64,000 bases of DNA from Sporosarcina koreensis. GTDB lineage: Bacteria > Bacillota > Bacilli > Bacillales_A > Planococcaceae. Positions 18,049 through 28,287 of the stretch are shown here, in pieces (position 1 is the first letter of the stretch; every line of letters begins with the position of its first letter). The DNA lies in the NCBI RefSeq assembly GCF_000826145.2, contig NZ_LN651337.1:1181774-1245773 (forward strand), given 5' to 3'. The position numbers were made by a program, and so were the translations under genes. The notes beneath the pieces are model-generated. The model worked only from the letters and a program-made list of their open reading frames with translations. It was not told the origin of the DNA and ran no database searches.

Positions 18049-18099
18049 AAAAACCGCACGGCACCGGAACCTCTGCTCCGGATGCCGTGCGGTTTTTTG
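18049..18099. terminator. Bidirectional terminator between the M20 gene and a convergent hypothetical gene
   Basis: AACCGCACGGCA(T/C)CCGGA pairs with TCCGGATGCCGTGCGGTT. A-tracts and T-tracts flank the stem on both sides. Confidence 0.9.
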
Positions 18100-18453
18100 T
18101 TATACGTCAAACGGGCGGCGCCCTGCCTCCCGGTCTTCTGCAGCGCGGAAGAACGCCTGCGCGTCACGCATATCGTTCGTGGCGAGCAGTACGTCATCCC
18201 CGCCGCTTTCCGCAGGACTGATGACGAAGAACGGCTGTGCCGGATCCACGGAAGGGAATTGCGAGCAGATGCCGTCGATTTCGTCGCGATCCGCTTCCTC
18301 ACTGTGTATCCAGTCGGCGGACAGGACATTGCCGGCCGTGTCCATCAGTTCATCCGTCCACCTCATGAACGTGTCTTCGCCGGCAGTGCCGGAAGCGAAG
18401 ATGCTGACATCGAACAGCTCGCGTTCCGCCTTCTTCTTTTTCCGGAAAAACAT
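18100..18453 (-). CDS. Conserved hypothetical acidic protein
   Basis: About 117 residues, starting MFFRKKKKAE and otherwise acidic (DWIHSEEADRDEIDG). No signal or membrane segment. The ATG at 18453 is favoured because GGGGGG lies six bases upstream. The earlier ATG overlaps that site. FFVISPAESGGDDVLLATNDM suggests a small alpha/beta fold, but no family was recognised. It lies directly downstream of prfB beyond a terminator. Confidence 0.6.
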   Translation of the reverse strand: MFFRKKKKAERELFDVSIFASGTAGEDTFMRWTDELMDTAGNVLSADWIHSEEADRDEIDGICSQFPSVDPAQPFFVISPAESGGDDVLLATNDMRDAQAFFRAAEDREAGRRPFDV

Positions 18454-18480
18454 CCCCATCCCCCCTGTGCCTATGTATTG

Positions 18481-18517
18481 AAAAACCGTTCAGCAGCACG
18501 ATATGCGGCTGAACGGT
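18481..18517 (-). terminator. Terminator of prfB
   Basis: On the minus strand ACCGTTCAGC pairs with GCTGAACGGT, followed by TTTTT. It lies 14 bases after the prfB stop. Confidence 0.88.
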
Positions 18518-18530
18518 CTTCCGGTGCTTC

Positions 18531-19635
18531 TTATGAAATACGCGAACGCAAGTAGGCGTTGATGAACGGATCGATCTCCCCATCCATGACGGCTCCTGTG
18601 TTCCCGGTCTCTTCGTTCGTCCGGTGGTCTTTTACCATGGAATACGGGTGGAAGACGTAGGAACGGATCTGGCTTCCCCAGCCGATCTCTTTCTGGTCCC
18701 CCCGGATTTCAAGCAGCCGTGCTTCCTCTTCCTCGAGCCGGATCTGGTAGATTTTCGCCTTCAGCAAGTTGAGTGCACGCTCCCGGTTTTTGATCTGCGA
18801 ACGTTCGGTCTGGCACGTGACAATCGCACCTGTCGGGATGTGTGTCATCCGGACAGCGGAGTCCGTCGTATTGACGTGCTGACCGCCCGCGCCGCTTGAG
18901 CGGTACGTATCGATCTTGACGTCTTCCATCTTCAGATCGATGTCGACTTCACCGGTGAATTCCGGCATGACTTCGACGGAGGAGAATGACGTATGACGGC
19001 GGCCTGATGAGTCGAACGGCGAAATCCGGACGAGCCGGTGGACGCCTTTCTCCGCTTTCAGATAGCCGTAGGCGTTGTGCCCTTTGATGGACAGCGTCAC
19101 GGATTTCACGCCGGCCTCATCACCCGCCTGATAGTCGAGCGTCTCGACTTTGTAGCCGTGCTGTTCCGCCCATCGTGTGTACATGCGCAGCAGCATCGAG
19201 GCCCAGTCCTGGGACTCGGTGCCGCCTGCGCCGGAATGGATTTCAAGGACCGCGTTGCTGCTGTCGTATTCATCGCTCAGCAGCATCTGCAGATCGAATT
19301 CCTCCATCCGTTTCAGGAACGCTTTCAGCTCGTCGCCGAGTTCTTCCTGCAATTCCGCATCGGGTTCTTCCTTCAGCAGCTCGAGTGTCATCTCGAGATT
19401 CTCCTGCTCGTCGTTCATCTCATGGAATTCGCCGACCGTGTCCTTCAGTGCGTTCGATTCCGAGATGACTTTCTGCGCCGCATCCTGGTCATTCCAGAAT
19501 TCCGGATCAAGCATCATTTCTTCGAGTTCCTGCATTCGTGCCTCTTTGTTCTCTAAGTCAAAGAGACCCCCTGAAACCCGCTAATTTCTTAGCTGTTTTG
19601 TCGAGCTCGTTGCGTACTTCGGATAATTCCATCAT
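18531..19635 (-). CDS. prfB: Peptide chain release factor 2, with programmed +1 frameshift
   Basis: The zero frame starts at 19635 (or 19632) behind GGAGG and reads [12 protein letters not shown]... for 25 codons to an in-frame TGA at 19560-19558. The stop is preceded by an internal AGGGGG and CTT, the canonical shift site (CTT TGA C). Skipping one T joins the downstream frame, which runs to 18531, about 367 residues in total. The RF2 recognition tripeptide SPF and the catalytic GGQ (GAGGQHVN) are both present. RF2 reads UGA and UAA. Low RF2 raises frameshifting, giving autoregulation. It follows secA closely, as in B. subtilis. Confidence 0.97.
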
Positions 19636-19670
19636 AATTTGTTCCTCCAAAAATTCAAGTTCACGGCGTG

Positions 19671-22178
19671 TTACTCTTTGCCGTGGCAGTTCTTATATTT
19701 CTTGCCGCTGCCGCATGGGCACGGATCGTTCCGGCCGATGTTGACCCGGCGGCGGACCGGTTTCTTCACTTGCTTTTCGCCGTCTTCCTTCGGATTGACC
19801 GCCTGGCCTTTTGCGACTTCCTCGCGCTCCAGGTTGTTGCGGATTTCCGCTTTCATGACGTATTTCGCCGCATCCTGTTCGATGGATGCGACCATCTCTT
19901 CGAACATGCTGAACCCTTCGGACTGATATTCGCGGAGCGGGTCGTTCTGGCCGTATGCACGCAGGTGGATTCCGTGACGCAGCTGATCCATCGCATCGAT
20001 ATGGTCCATCCACTTCGTGTCGATCGCGCGGAGAAGGACGACCTTCTCGAACTCACGCATCTTCTCTGCGGACATTTCCTCTTCTTTTTCATCATACCGG
20101 GCATGCACTGCCTGTTTGATGAACTCCGTCAATTCCTCGGCGGATTTCCCTTTAAGATCGGATTCCTCCAGGCGGTCTTCCGGAAGCAGGTTCGCACCCA
20201 AGTAATCGACGAGTGCCTTGAGGCTCCAGTTATCCTGGTTCTCCTCCGCCGTGTGCACGGCAACAGCATTTTCGATGACACGGTCGATCATCGCCTCCAG
20301 GACCGGACGGACGTTCTCAGATTCAAGTACATCATTCCGTTCCTTGTAGATGATTTCCCGCTGCTGGCGAAGCACGTCATCATACTGCAGGAGACGTTTC
20401 CGCGAGTCGAAGTTATTCCCCTCGACCCGTTTCTGTGCGGATTCGACGGAGCGTGACACCATCTTCGACTGGATCGGCGTTTCGTCGTCCATGCCGAGTT
20501 TGGTCATCATGCCTTTCATCTGCTCGGAACCGAAGCGGCGCATCAATTCGTCCTCGAGTGACAGATAGAACTGTGTGACACCGGCGTCTCCCTGACGGCC
20601 GGAACGTCCGCGCAGCTGGTTATCGATCCGGCGTGACTCATGGCGCTCGGTGCCGACGACAGCGAGACCGCCGAGTTCCGCCACACCCTCGCCGAGCTTG
20701 ATGTCGGTACCGCGGCCTGCCATGTTGGTCGCGATCGTGACCGCACCCGGCTGGCCGGCCTGCTCGATGATTTCCGCTTCACGCCCGTGGTTCTTTGCGT
20801 TGAGGACATTATGCGGCACGCCGTATTTCTTCAGGAAATTCGAAATGATTTCGGACGTCTCGATCGCAACCGTCCCGACCAGCACCGGCTGGCCTTCCTG
20901 GTGACGCTCTTTGATATCATCCGCGACCGCTTTGTACTTCCCTTCCATCGATGCGTAGATCAGATCGGCACGGTCATCCCGCGCAATCGGACGGTTCGTC
21001 GGGATGGCCACGACGTTCATGTTGTAGATATTGCGGAATTCCTCTTCCTCCGTCTTCGCCGTACCGGTCATGCCCGCGAGCTTGTCGTACATCCGGAAGT
21101 AGTTCTGGAATGTGATCGTCGCGAGTGTCATCGATTCGTTCTGGACTTCGAGGCCTTCCTTCGCTTCGATCGCCTGGTGAAGTCCATCACTGTAACGGCG
21201 GCCTTTCATGAGACGGCCGGTGAACGAGTCGACGATGATGACTTCGCCTTCCTGCACGACATAGTCTACGTCGATATGCATGCTGACATGCGCTTTCAGC
21301 GACTGATTGATCGTATGGTTGAGTGTGACGTGCTGCAGATCGAACAGGTTGTCAATGCCGAACGCTTTCTCCGCCTTCTCAATTCCCGATTCGGTCAGCG
21401 TAACCCCTTTGGTCGTTTCCTCGAACGTGTAATCGTCCTCTTTTTTCAGCGTCGCGACGAACTGGTTCGCAAGCCGGTACAGTTCAGCCGACTTCGCAGC
21501 CTGTCCCGAGATGATGAGCGGTGTCCGCGCTTCGTCGATCAGGATGGAGTCGACTTCGTCAATGACGGCATAATGGAGCGGCCGCTGGACCTTGTGCTCG
21601 CTGTACAGCACCATGTTGTCCCGCAGATAGTCGAAGCCGAGTTCGTTGTTCGTCGTATACGTGACGTCCGCTGCGTAGGCTTCCCGTTTCTCGTCCTTGC
21701 CGAGGCTGTTCATGTTCAGGCCGACCGTGAGGCCGAGGAACTCGTACAGCTGCCCCATTTCCTGAGCATCCCGGGAGGCGAGGTATTCGTTGACCGTGAC
21801 GACGTGCACGCCTTTGCCGTCGAGGGCATTCAAATACACGGCGAGTGTCGACGTCAGCGTCTTCCCTTCCCCGGTTTTCATCTCCGCGATGTTGCCTTCG
21901 TGAAGGGCGGCTGCCCCGATGATCTGAACGCGGAACGGATACAGGCCGAGCACACGGCGCGCCGCTTCGCGGACGACCGCGAACGCTTCCGGCTGGATGT
22001 CGTCCAGCGTCTCCCCGTTCGCGACACGCTGCTGGAATTCCGCCGTTTTGGCTGTCAGCTCTTCATCGGAGAGCTTTTCCATATCGCCGGCGAGCGCTTC
22101 GGTCTGATCTGCAATTTTTTCAAGCCGTTTCAAATCACGTTTATTCGGATCAAACATTTTATTCAATACGCTTAGCAT
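19671..22178 (-). CDS. secA: Preprotein translocase ATPase SecA
   Basis: 835 residues, normal for Gram-positive SecA1. Walker A is in EMKTGEGKT, Walker B in VIDEVDSIL, the helicase motif is [10 protein letters not shown], and the C-terminal zinc-binding SEC-C tail is [14 protein letters not shown]. It drives export of unfolded preproteins through SecYEG. A short gap of about 35 bases separates it from prfB in the same direction. The region upstream is a repeat array, so its promoter must lie within about 22180-22290. Confidence 0.98.
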   Translation of the reverse strand: MLSVLNKMFDPNKRDLKRLEKIADQTEALAGDMEKLSDEELTAKTAEFQQRVANGETLDDIQPEAFAVVREAARRVLGLYPFRVQIIGAAALHEGNIAEMKTGEGKTLTSTLAVYLNALDGKGVHVVTVNEYLASRDAQEMGQLYEFLGLTVGLNMNSLGKDEKREAYAADVTYTTNNELGFDYLRDNMVLYSEHKVQRPLHYAVIDEVDSILIDEARTPLIISGQAAKSAELYRLANQFVATLKKEDDYTFEETTKGVTLTESGIEKAEKAFGIDNLFDLQHVTLNHTINQSLKAHVSMHIDVDYVVQEGEVIIVDSFTGRLMKGRRYSDGLHQAIEAKEGLEVQNESMTLATITFQNYFRMYDKLAGMTGTAKTEEEEFRNIYNMNVVAIPTNRPIARDDRADLIYASMEGKYKAVADDIKERHQEGQPVLVGTVAIETSEIISNFLKKYGVPHNVLNAKNHGREAEIIEQAGQPGAVTIATNMAGRGTDIKLGEGVAELGGLAVVGTERHESRRIDNQLRGRSGRQGDAGVTQFYLSLEDELMRRFGSEQMKGMMTKLGMDDETPIQSKMVSRSVESAQKRVEGNNFDSRKRLLQYDDVLRQQREIIYKERNDVLESENVRPVLEAMIDRVIENAVAVHTAEENQDNWSLKALVDYLGANLLPEDRLEESDLKGKSAEELTEFIKQAVHARYDEKEEEMSAEKMREFEKVVLLRAIDTKWMDHIDAMDQLRHGIHLRAYGQNDPLREYQSEGFSMFEEMVASIEQDAAKYVMKAEIRNNLEREEVAKGQAVNPKEDGEKQVKKPVRRRVNIGRNDPCPCGSGKKYKNCHGKE

Positions 22179-22291
22179 AATTTGGTCACATCCTCATAAA
22201 GTTCACCCTTCATTTTAACATTGTGAAACAGAGGGCGCAAATGCCATGCAAGGAACTTTCCGACTTTTGGGAAGGGTGTGCGGTTCGGCGG

Positions 22292-22648
22292 AGGAATGGA
22301 GCGGTAGGCGGGCGGAATGGAGCGGTTCGCCTGTGGTATTGATCGGTCAGCGGTGCGAATGGAGTGGTTCGCCGGGGGATTGATCGCTTCGGCAGCGTAA
22401 TGGAGCGGTTCGGCCGTGGTATTGATCGGTCGGCGGTATTTAGCGGCTCACCGATGGAATTGATCGCTTTGCCTGTGGTTTTGATCGCTTTGCCTGTGGT
22501 TTTGATCGCTTCGCTGGTGGAATGGAGCGGTTCGGCAGTGGTATTGATCGGTTCGCCGTTGTTATTGATCGCTTCGCCTGTGGTATTGAGCGGTTCGCCG
22601 GCGTTATTGATCACTTCGCCTGTGGAATTGATAGGTTCGCCAGCAGGC
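22292..22648. repeat. Second 21-bp-period tandem array (TTGATCGCTTCGCCTGTGGTA-type units)
   Basis: About 17 degenerate units with a 21-bp step. In the cleanest part TTGA(T/G) starts at 22565, 22586, 22607 and 22628. Units share (A/T)TTGATCG(C/G)TTCGCC plus about six variable bases, and some read GGAGCGGTTCGCC instead. It fills the gap between the hpf terminator and secA. The 21-bp period gives an open frame on both strands, but no start or ribosome site supports translation. Confidence 0.85.
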
Positions 22649-22652
22649 ATAC

Positions 22653-22682
22653 GAAAACCACCCGGCGCATGGCCGGGCGGTT
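22653..22682 (-). terminator. Terminator of hpf
   Basis: Minus strand: ACCGCCCGGC and GCCGGGTGGT form a GC-rich stem, followed by TTTTC. It is about 15 bases past the stop. Confidence 0.85.
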
Positions 22683-22697
22683 GGGGTTTATCAGTTA

Positions 22698-23258
22698 TCA
22701 AGTTGCTTCGATCAGGCCGTATTTGCCGTCACGGCGCTTGTAGACGATGTTCGTCGCGTCGGATTCCCCATCCGTGAAGATGAAGAAATCGTGTCCGAGC
22801 ATGTTCATCTGGAGGATGGCCTCTTCCTGGTCCATCGGCTTCAAGTCAAGCTGCTTCGTACGCACGACATTGAATTCGTTCTCATCTTCGGCATCCTGCT
22901 CCTTCGATTCGTTCTCGACGGACTGCTGCATGAATGCCGCAACGCCTTCCCGCTCCCGGAACTTGCGGTTGACGCGTGTTTTATATTTACGGATCTGCCG
23001 CTCGAGCTTGTCGACGATCAGATCGACTGCTGCATACAGATCGTTATGCCGTTCTTCTGCACGGAGTGTCAAATTTTTCATAGGAATTGTGATTTCCACT
23101 TTTGTCTGCTTGTCGTTATAAACTTTCAGGTTCACGTGGGCAGTGGCGTTCGCCCCTTCAGTGAAATAGCGCTCGAGCTTGTTCACTTTTTTCTCGACAT
23201 ACTCCCGGATTGCCGGAGTCACCTCGACGTTTTCGCCACGAATGTTGAAGTCTAACAT
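22698..23258 (-). CDS. hpf: Long-form ribosome hibernation promoting factor
   Basis: 186 residues. The N-terminal S30EA/HPF domain begins MLDFNIRGENVEVTPAIREYVEKK. The C-terminal dimerisation domain includes LKPMDQEEAILQMNMLGHDFFIF. The two-domain form joins 70S ribosomes into inactive 100S dimers in stationary phase or stress. B. subtilis YvyD occupies the same place beside secA. AAAGGAGG precedes the ATG. Confidence 0.96.
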   Translation of the reverse strand: MLDFNIRGENVEVTPAIREYVEKKVNKLERYFTEGANATAHVNLKVYNDKQTKVEITIPMKNLTLRAEERHNDLYAAVDLIVDKLERQIRKYKTRVNRKFREREGVAAFMQQSVENESKEQDAEDENEFNVVRTKQLDLKPMDQEEAILQMNMLGHDFFIFTDGESDATNIVYKRRDGKYGLIEAT

Positions 23259-23381
23259 ATTAAACTCCTCCTTTGATTTGACCCTGCCTTATACTTCGGC
23301 ATACCTTCCGCAAAACCCTTCTTTTCAACTGGAAAATAAAAAAGAATTTTGGCGGTTTGTGCGGCCCGGCAACTTCGGCCG

Positions 23382-23747
23382 TCACATCCGTTCCGATTGC
23401 CGCCGCAGCTTCAGGTCGCTCACGATCCGGGCGGCGGTCAATTCGTCTTCATCGAAATCGATGCCGTATACCCAGTCTTCGCCGGTCACTTCCTTCCAGA
23501 CGATGACGCCGTCCGTCAAAATCGGCTCCTGAAAAACATTGAACCGCAGGCGGATCGCCACTTCTTCCCGATTCACCGGGATGTCGAACAATGTCCGCAT
23601 CCTGGTGCCGCCGGGACTGATGTCGAGCAGGATCGCGTCGCCCGTGCCGGTGCCGGTTTGGCTGCCTTTTTTAAGATACAGGCTGAACTCCGCAGGTACC
23701 GGTTCTGAAAATGGGAACCTGAACGCTTCATCGCGTTTGTAATGCAT
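23382..23747 (-). CDS. PilZ domain protein (putative c-di-GMP binder)
   Basis: About 121 residues starting MHYKRDEAFRF. The start is chosen at 23747, where GGAG precedes it. The PilZ signature is present in part: basic residues near the N-terminus (KRDEAFR), then LLDISPGGTRM, matching D/N-x-S-x-x-G. YGIDFDE and a C-terminal helix follow. PilZ proteins bind cyclic di-GMP and often act on flagellar motors. The location between hpf and the flagellar cap operon fits that, but the first motif is not the ideal RxxxR. Confidence 0.72.
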   Translation of the reverse strand: MHYKRDEAFRFPFSEPVPAEFSLYLKKGSQTGTGTGDAILLDISPGGTRMRTLFDIPVNREEVAIRLRFNVFQEPILTDGVIVWKEVTGEDWVYGIDFDEDELTAARIVSDLKLRRQSERM

Positions 23748-23969
23748 ACTAACCACGCTCCATCCGCTTTGCTGGTGACTCCAGTATACCAAAATCCTGC
23801 CAGCACGGCTCCCAAAATTCCAACTTCCCCGGCGATAGTTCTGTCCTTATCTATTGCCGGTTGCCCCCGTTCCGAAACATGGAGCGCAGCCGACGCTTAT
23901 CGTATGCAGGCAGACGGCACGCCATACGAAGGAAACGCCCGCCCGGCAGATGCCGGACAGGCGCTTGGA

Positions 23970-25442
23970 TCAGTCCCGAAGACGGACGGCCTCGTTATAG
24001 GTTTCCTGGAGATACGTATCGATCTCGCCCTGCTCGCCCGTCAGATTCGTCAATGTCGCATCCAGTTCTTCGACGGCCGCTGAATTCTCTTCGATCACGG
24101 AAGCGAACTCCAGCGTCCGTTCACGCACGACCCCTGTGTCCTCTGTGATCTCCGCCAAGGAACGGCTGAATTTTTCCATCTCACTCTGCAGACCGTCCAT
24201 CGCCATGTGGAGACCGGTGAACGTCGTGTTGGAGTGATTGGCGCTGACTGTCTGTTCTGCAATCTGCTGCTTGCCGGCCGCCAGTTTGGACACGGCCAGT
24301 TCGTTGTACGAATTGACTTCGGTCAGGTTGCGGTCGATCTTCGCCAACGTCTCATCCGTGAGTCCGGCCAGTTTCCGGATTTCATCGGCTACGACGGCAA
24401 AGCCTTTGCCCTGTTCACCGGCACGCGCCGCCTCGATGGAAGCGTTCAGGGCCAGCAGGTTGGTCTGGTCTGTGATCTCCTTGATGGAAGAGGCGAAGGC
24501 ATTCGTCTCGGAGATTTTCTCGGTCAGTGTCTCGAATGTACGGTTGACCTCTTCGAAGAATACGGCGAATTCCTCGATCCCTTTCGTCAGTGCAGAGATC
24601 CTTGTACTGCCCTCTGCAGCACTGGTGCCGGCACCTGACACGGCCTGCGCCAGCTGTGCCAGCCCTTCCGAGACCGCTGACACCGAGTTGAAATTCCGTT
24701 CGGACCGCTCGGCGATATCCCCGATATAATCCGCCTGCTGCTGCCCTGCCGCACTCACTTCATTGACAGCTGTGAGCATTTCCTTCTGGGCAGCGAGTGA
24801 TGTCTTCGAAGAGGAACTGAGCGTATCCAGGTTCCGGGTGATGGTTTCGACTGCCGCCTGCAGATGCGCAGCCCGCTCTTCTTCCTGCCGGTGGTTCGCT
24901 TCACTCTCTGCTGTCGCCTGTTCGATCCGTTTCGAGACCGATGCGTTCTGCCGGACGACGAGCAGCAGCACCATGCCGCTCAGGAAATGCAGGAGGATCA
25001 GGTTGGACCCGCTTGACTCCACGACGGCAGGTTCCGTGAACAACGTGTTGTTCATCAATAGCGCAATCAGACTCAGGACATACGCCACTCCCATGATCAC
25101 CAGCCGGCCATGGATCCCGCCGAGGACAAGCAGGAAGAACACGATGCCGAGCGAACCGAGATTCGCACCGGAAAATAGGATGACGCCCGCCGCCACAGCG
25201 AACGTCGCTGCGAGTAGCACATATGGCAGACTGACGGAAAGGATCCGGTTCTTCGTGATCCGGAAAGCGGTGTAATAAAGACAGGCCGCCGCTAGCGGGA
25301 TCGCGACGGACAGGATGATGTTCAGGTTGGTCTTCAGGAACAGCTGGGCAATGAGCCCCAGGCCGCCGGCAGCGAGGAATCCGAAGAACAGGATATTGTT
25401 TTTGCTCTGCCAGTCTTGGTACTTCATTTGTTCGATTGTCAT
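23970..25442 (-). CDS. Methyl-accepting chemotaxis protein with a polytopic membrane sensor region
   Basis: About 490 residues starting [11 protein letters not shown] at 25442 behind AGAGGA. Residues 15-180 form about six membrane segments with almost no extracytoplasmic domain. There is no obvious HAMP. The C-terminal half is a classic signalling domain with the hairpin tip [23 protein letters not shown]. Such receptors probably sense membrane or cytoplasmic states rather than an external ligand. It lies head-to-tail with fliT but beyond a terminator. Confidence 0.9.
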   Translation of the reverse strand: MTIEQMKYQDWQSKNNILFFGFLAAGGLGLIAQLFLKTNLNIILSVAIPLAAACLYYTAFRITKNRILSVSLPYVLLAATFAVAAGVILFSGANLGSLGIVFFLLVLGGIHGRLVIMGVAYVLSLIALLMNNTLFTEPAVVESSGSNLILLHFLSGMVLLLVVRQNASVSKRIEQATAESEANHRQEEERAAHLQAAVETITRNLDTLSSSSKTSLAAQKEMLTAVNEVSAAGQQQADYIGDIAERSERNFNSVSAVSEGLAQLAQAVSGAGTSAAEGSTRISALTKGIEEFAVFFEEVNRTFETLTEKISETNAFASSIKEITDQTNLLALNASIEAARAGEQGKGFAVVADEIRKLAGLTDETLAKIDRNLTEVNSYNELAVSKLAAGKQQIAEQTVSANHSNTTFTGLHMAMDGLQSEMEKFSRSLAEITEDTGVVRERTLEFASVIEENSAAVEELDATLTNLTGEQGEIDTYLQETYNEAVRLRD

Positions 25443-25532
25443 TAGGCCACTTCCTCTAAAGTTATGTAGGGCAATGCTGAATCCAATGGACATAAAACTT
25501 TCAGCACCGGCAAATGTACCTAGTAAATATAC

Positions 25533-25564
25533 AAAAAAATCCGGCGAACGTTTCCGATCGCCGG
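25533..25564 (-). terminator. Terminator of the flaG-fliD-fliS-fliT operon
   Basis: On the minus strand CCGGCGATCGGAAACGTTCGCCGG forms a perfect outer stem followed by ATTTTTTT. It lies just after the fliT stop. Confidence 0.92.
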
Positions 25565-25571
25565 CAGCCGT

Positions 25572-25925
25572 TCATTGTTTTGTATCATAGAAGGTGCCAT
25601 CCCGCGCGACTTTGCTGTACGGGTTCACATAGCTGCGCACCCCGTCCTTCTTCGTCTGGGAGGCGGACAGGTCTTTGCGGATCAGCGACATGCACTGTTC
25701 CAGTTTCGCCGCAACGGCAGGCTCTGCAGCCAGGACGTCCCGGCCGAAGACTTCTTCTTCCGCTGAGAACGGCGGCTGGATATCCGGCAGGAGACGGTCC
25801 CGGAGGTCAAGGATCGTCTCGATTTCCGCAATGACTTCATCCCGCTGTTCCGACTCTGCCGGCAGGGAGAGCGCCAGAAGCCGATCCGCCGCAGCCTTCC
25901 ACTCGGTCAGCGCCGGCCGGATCAT
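25572..25925 (-). CDS. fliT: FliT-like flagellar export chaperone
   Basis: About 117 residues, mostly helical and charged (IRPALTEWKAAADRLLAL...). The start ATG at 25925 overlaps the fliS stop (ATGA). Sequence is poorly conserved across FliT, so the name rests on size, helical nature and place after fliD-fliS. FliT is the chaperone of the filament cap FliD. The last 30 residues (YVNPYSKVARDGTFYDTK) are an unusual basic-aromatic tail. Confidence 0.78.
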   Translation of the reverse strand: MIRPALTEWKAAADRLLALSLPAESEQRDEVIAEIETILDLRDRLLPDIQPPFSAEEEVFGRDVLAAEPAVAAKLEQCMSLIRKDLSASQTKKDGVRSYVNPYSKVARDGTFYDTKQ

Positions 25926-26326
25926 ATCTCGCTCACGTTGCCGTATTGCTTCTGACGGTTCAGCTGGATCACTTGCTTCCACGTATCGCGGAATTCCGTG
26001 ATGATCTCCGATGCTTCCTCGAACAGTGCAATATCGTTCTTGATGTTGCCGTCGATCAGCCGGCTGTTCGCGAACTCATACAGCACGAGCATCTCTTTGC
26101 CTGCCGGAAAGGCCTTTACGTCCAGGGTGATCATCAGTTCCGAAATGATGGCCTGCGCCTTCTGGACCGCCGTGTTCTTCTCTTCGATAGTGCCGGAGAC
26201 GACGGCCTGCTTCGCCTGCTGGATGAACTTCAGGCAGCCGTTGTACAGCATAAGTGTCAGCTCGCCGGGCGATGAAGTGGTGACGGTGTTGTTCTGGTAC
26301 GTTGCGTATGGATTATGCATGACCAT
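25922..26326 (-). CDS. fliS: Flagellin export chaperone FliS
   Basis: 134 residues of normal length, starting MVMHNPYATYQNNTV, with SSPGELTLMLYNGCLKFI and the C-terminal helix region FRDTWKQVI typical of FliS. It binds the C-terminal disordered D0 region of flagellin to prevent premature polymerisation. AAAGGAG precedes the start. The C-terminus of flagellin is the very part affected by the introns in this window. Confidence 0.95.
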   Translation of the reverse strand: MVMHNPYATYQNNTVTTSSPGELTLMLYNGCLKFIQQAKQAVVSGTIEEKNTAVQKAQAIISELMITLDVKAFPAGKEMLVLYEFANSRLIDGNIKNDIALFEEASEIITEFRDTWKQVIQLNRQKQYGNVSEI

Positions 26327-26360
26327 TTGAAAGACTCTCCTTTTGTGTTGCGTGGTTCAC

Positions 26361-27824
26361 TTATGCACCGCCGCCAAGCGCGTTCATCAGGTTGGCGGAC
26401 TGCATATTGGCACGCTGAATCGCGTTTTCCATGGCGGTGAACTGTTTCCAGTAGCGGGTTTCGACCATCTGGAGCTTGTCCTGGAACCGGTCGATCTGTT
26501 TGTTCATGTCATCGAGGGTACGGCCGAGAGTGAACGCTTTGTTCGTGTCGCCGACCTTCCCGGCTTTCTTCTGGATGACTTTCTGGACGTTGTCGACTTC
26601 GTCCCGCAGCAAGCGGGCAAGTCCTGTCTTGGAAGATGTCCCTGTACTCTCTTTATCGTCCTGGCCGAACAATTTTTGAATGTCTTCAGGGCTTTTCGAG
26701 ATTGCTTCTTTCAGTTTCTTTTCATCGATGACGAGTTTCCCGTGATCGAGATAGTTGTTGGATGTCTTAATGCCGATTTCACTGAGACTCAGCTTGTCGG
26801 TAGGCTCTGGTCCTACTTGAACCGACTTGTTTAAGACGGAACGCATCGATGACAGCAGGTTGGACAGTTCCGGGTTATTGCGCAGTGTTCCGCTTTTTGC
26901 CTTCTCTTCCCACAGTTCAATCTCTTTTTCTTTCATATCGGCTTTTTGTTCGGTGGATAAAGGCTGGTAGTTCCGATATTTTGGTTCACGGATTTTTTTG
27001 TTCAGATCCTCGATCATTTTGTTATAGTCATCGACGAAGCCTTTGATGTTGTCAAAGACCTTGTCGGTGTCTGTTGTTGCGTTGAAGGTGATGTCTTTTT
27101 GGCTTGCGGCTTTTAGAGTGATTTCCATGCCGTCGAGTTCGAAGGTGTTGGAAGACCGGTTTATTTTCATTCCGTTATAGAGAACTTCGGAATCTACTCC
27201 AGCTTTAGAAGTTGCGCCTTTTTCAACTGTCAGATTTAACGACTCGGCTAAAGAACCAGAAAGTGCTATCTCACCAAGACCGCTTTCTTTAGAAGACATT
27301 CCAATTTTCTTAGAACCTGGATCGTAAAAAGCTCTTACGCCTGTCTTTTCTGTTATGCTCTTCACAATTTCGTTAATATCAGCGCCTTCAGAAAAAGTAA
27401 GCTCTACCGTTTTAAGCTTTTCATCAGTCGAAACAGGAAAAGTTACATTTAATGAAGCGCCCCCATTTGGCACTTTATAATCATCTGCAATTTCAGCGCT
27501 TTGTAAAGTTGCACTTGTTGCCAAGCGCTCTACTTTAATAGTTCCCGAAAAATTCTCCGTATTTCCCTTCGCCCGAATCGAGACATCATCCGGCGCGGAG
27601 ACGGTTACATTCTTCGCATTGAAGTTTTTTGAGAGGATCATGTTGTCGAACAATTTCGTGCTGAAGTCCTTCAGGTCACGGTTTGCGGAACGGTAGTCGT
27701 TCAGCTGCCATTCGAAGTACTGTTTCTTCTGCGTGATCTTGTCGAGCGGGATCCGCTCCGCTTTCATGAGGTCTTTGATGATCGACTCGGTGTCGATGCC
27801 GCTGGCGAGTCCGCCGATTCTCAT
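26361..27824 (-). CDS. fliD: Flagellar hook-associated protein 2 (filament cap) FliD
   Basis: 487 residues. The N-terminus MRIGGLASGIDTESIIKDLMKAERIPLDK and the C-terminus with QIDRFQDKLQMVETRYWKQF are the conserved cap D0/D1 regions. The middle (about 27050-27560) is the variable exposed domain and is clearly more AT-rich than the ends. That is common for surface-exposed flagellar domains that exchange by recombination. FliD sits at the filament tip and helps flagellin fold in place. Confidence 0.95.
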   Translation of the reverse strand: MRIGGLASGIDTESIIKDLMKAERIPLDKITQKKQYFEWQLNDYRSANRDLKDFSTKLFDNMILSKNFNAKNVTVSAPDDVSIRAKGNTENFSGTIKVERLATSATLQSAEIADDYKVPNGGASLNVTFPVSTDEKLKTVELTFSEGADINEIVKSITEKTGVRAFYDPGSKKIGMSSKESGLGEIALSGSLAESLNLTVEKGATSKAGVDSEVLYNGMKINRSSNTFELDGMEITLKAASQKDITFNATTDTDKVFDNIKGFVDDYNKMIEDLNKKIREPKYRNYQPLSTEQKADMKEKEIELWEEKAKSGTLRNNPELSNLLSSMRSVLNKSVQVGPEPTDKLSLSEIGIKTSNNYLDHGKLVIDEKKLKEAISKSPEDIQKLFGQDDKESTGTSSKTGLARLLRDEVDNVQKVIQKKAGKVGDTNKAFTLGRTLDDMNKQIDRFQDKLQMVETRYWKQFTAMENAIQRANMQSANLMNALGGGA

Positions 27825-27838
27825 AGTGCGTCACTCCT

Positions 27839-28201
27839 TCAGATTTTTCGGTCGATGAGCAGGCCGAGGAATTTCTTCATTTCCGCGTGCATGTCCATCA
27901 GTTTCTTGGATGGGATTTCACGTATCACTTCGTCGGTTTTGGAGTCGACGATCGTCACATAGTATTCGTGGAGCTCGTCGTGCATCTTGAAACGGAGCTG
28001 TGTGTCCACGCTTTCCAGGAATTTGTTCATGTTGCCTGTCAGGTCTTTCGCTTCTTTCGCTGTCAGCTCGCGATGTTCGTTCGGCTGTTCCTGCGTCTGG
28101 CTCCCCATGCCTTCCGTCCGTGCGACTTTCCCCGCCGGACTGAATTCCGCAGTGCCGGCTGTCGGTTTGCCGTCCGGACTGCCCCCTAGTTGACTGACCA
28201 T
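27839..28201 (-). CDS. flaG: FlaG family flagellar protein
   Basis: 120 residues. The C-terminal half [32 protein letters not shown] is the FlaG signature (B. subtilis YvyC). FlaG affects filament length. It is the first gene of the operon with fliD, fliS and fliT. AGGGGG precedes the ATG. A SigD promoter is visible about 40 bases upstream. Confidence 0.93.
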   Translation of the reverse strand: MVSQLGGSPDGKPTAGTAEFSPAGKVARTEGMGSQTQEQPNEHRELTAKEAKDLTGNMNKFLESVDTQLRFKMHDELHEYYVTIVDSKTDEVIREIPSKKLMDMHAEMKKFLGLLIDRKI

Positions 28202-28239
28202 CGTTTCCGTCCCCCTCAGTGTCCCATGTATTACCTATT

Positions 28240-28266
28240 ATATCGGCCTGCCGGAAAGGTTGTTAA
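28240..28266 (-). promoter_or_regulatory. SigD promoter of flaG-fliD-fliS-fliT
   Basis: Minus strand TTAA, exactly 15 bases, then GCCGATAT. The -10 element is a perfect match to the B. subtilis SigD consensus (TAAA-N15-GCCGATAT). Confidence 0.85.
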
Positions 28267-28287
28267 CCGCTTTTTCACATTTCCCGC

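Noticed and set aside
22210-22777. Frames with repeated 'NTTGEAIN' or 'LIALPVV' peptides across the second array
   Set aside because: Same cause: a 21-bp period keeps the frame open on both strands. No translation signals were seen.
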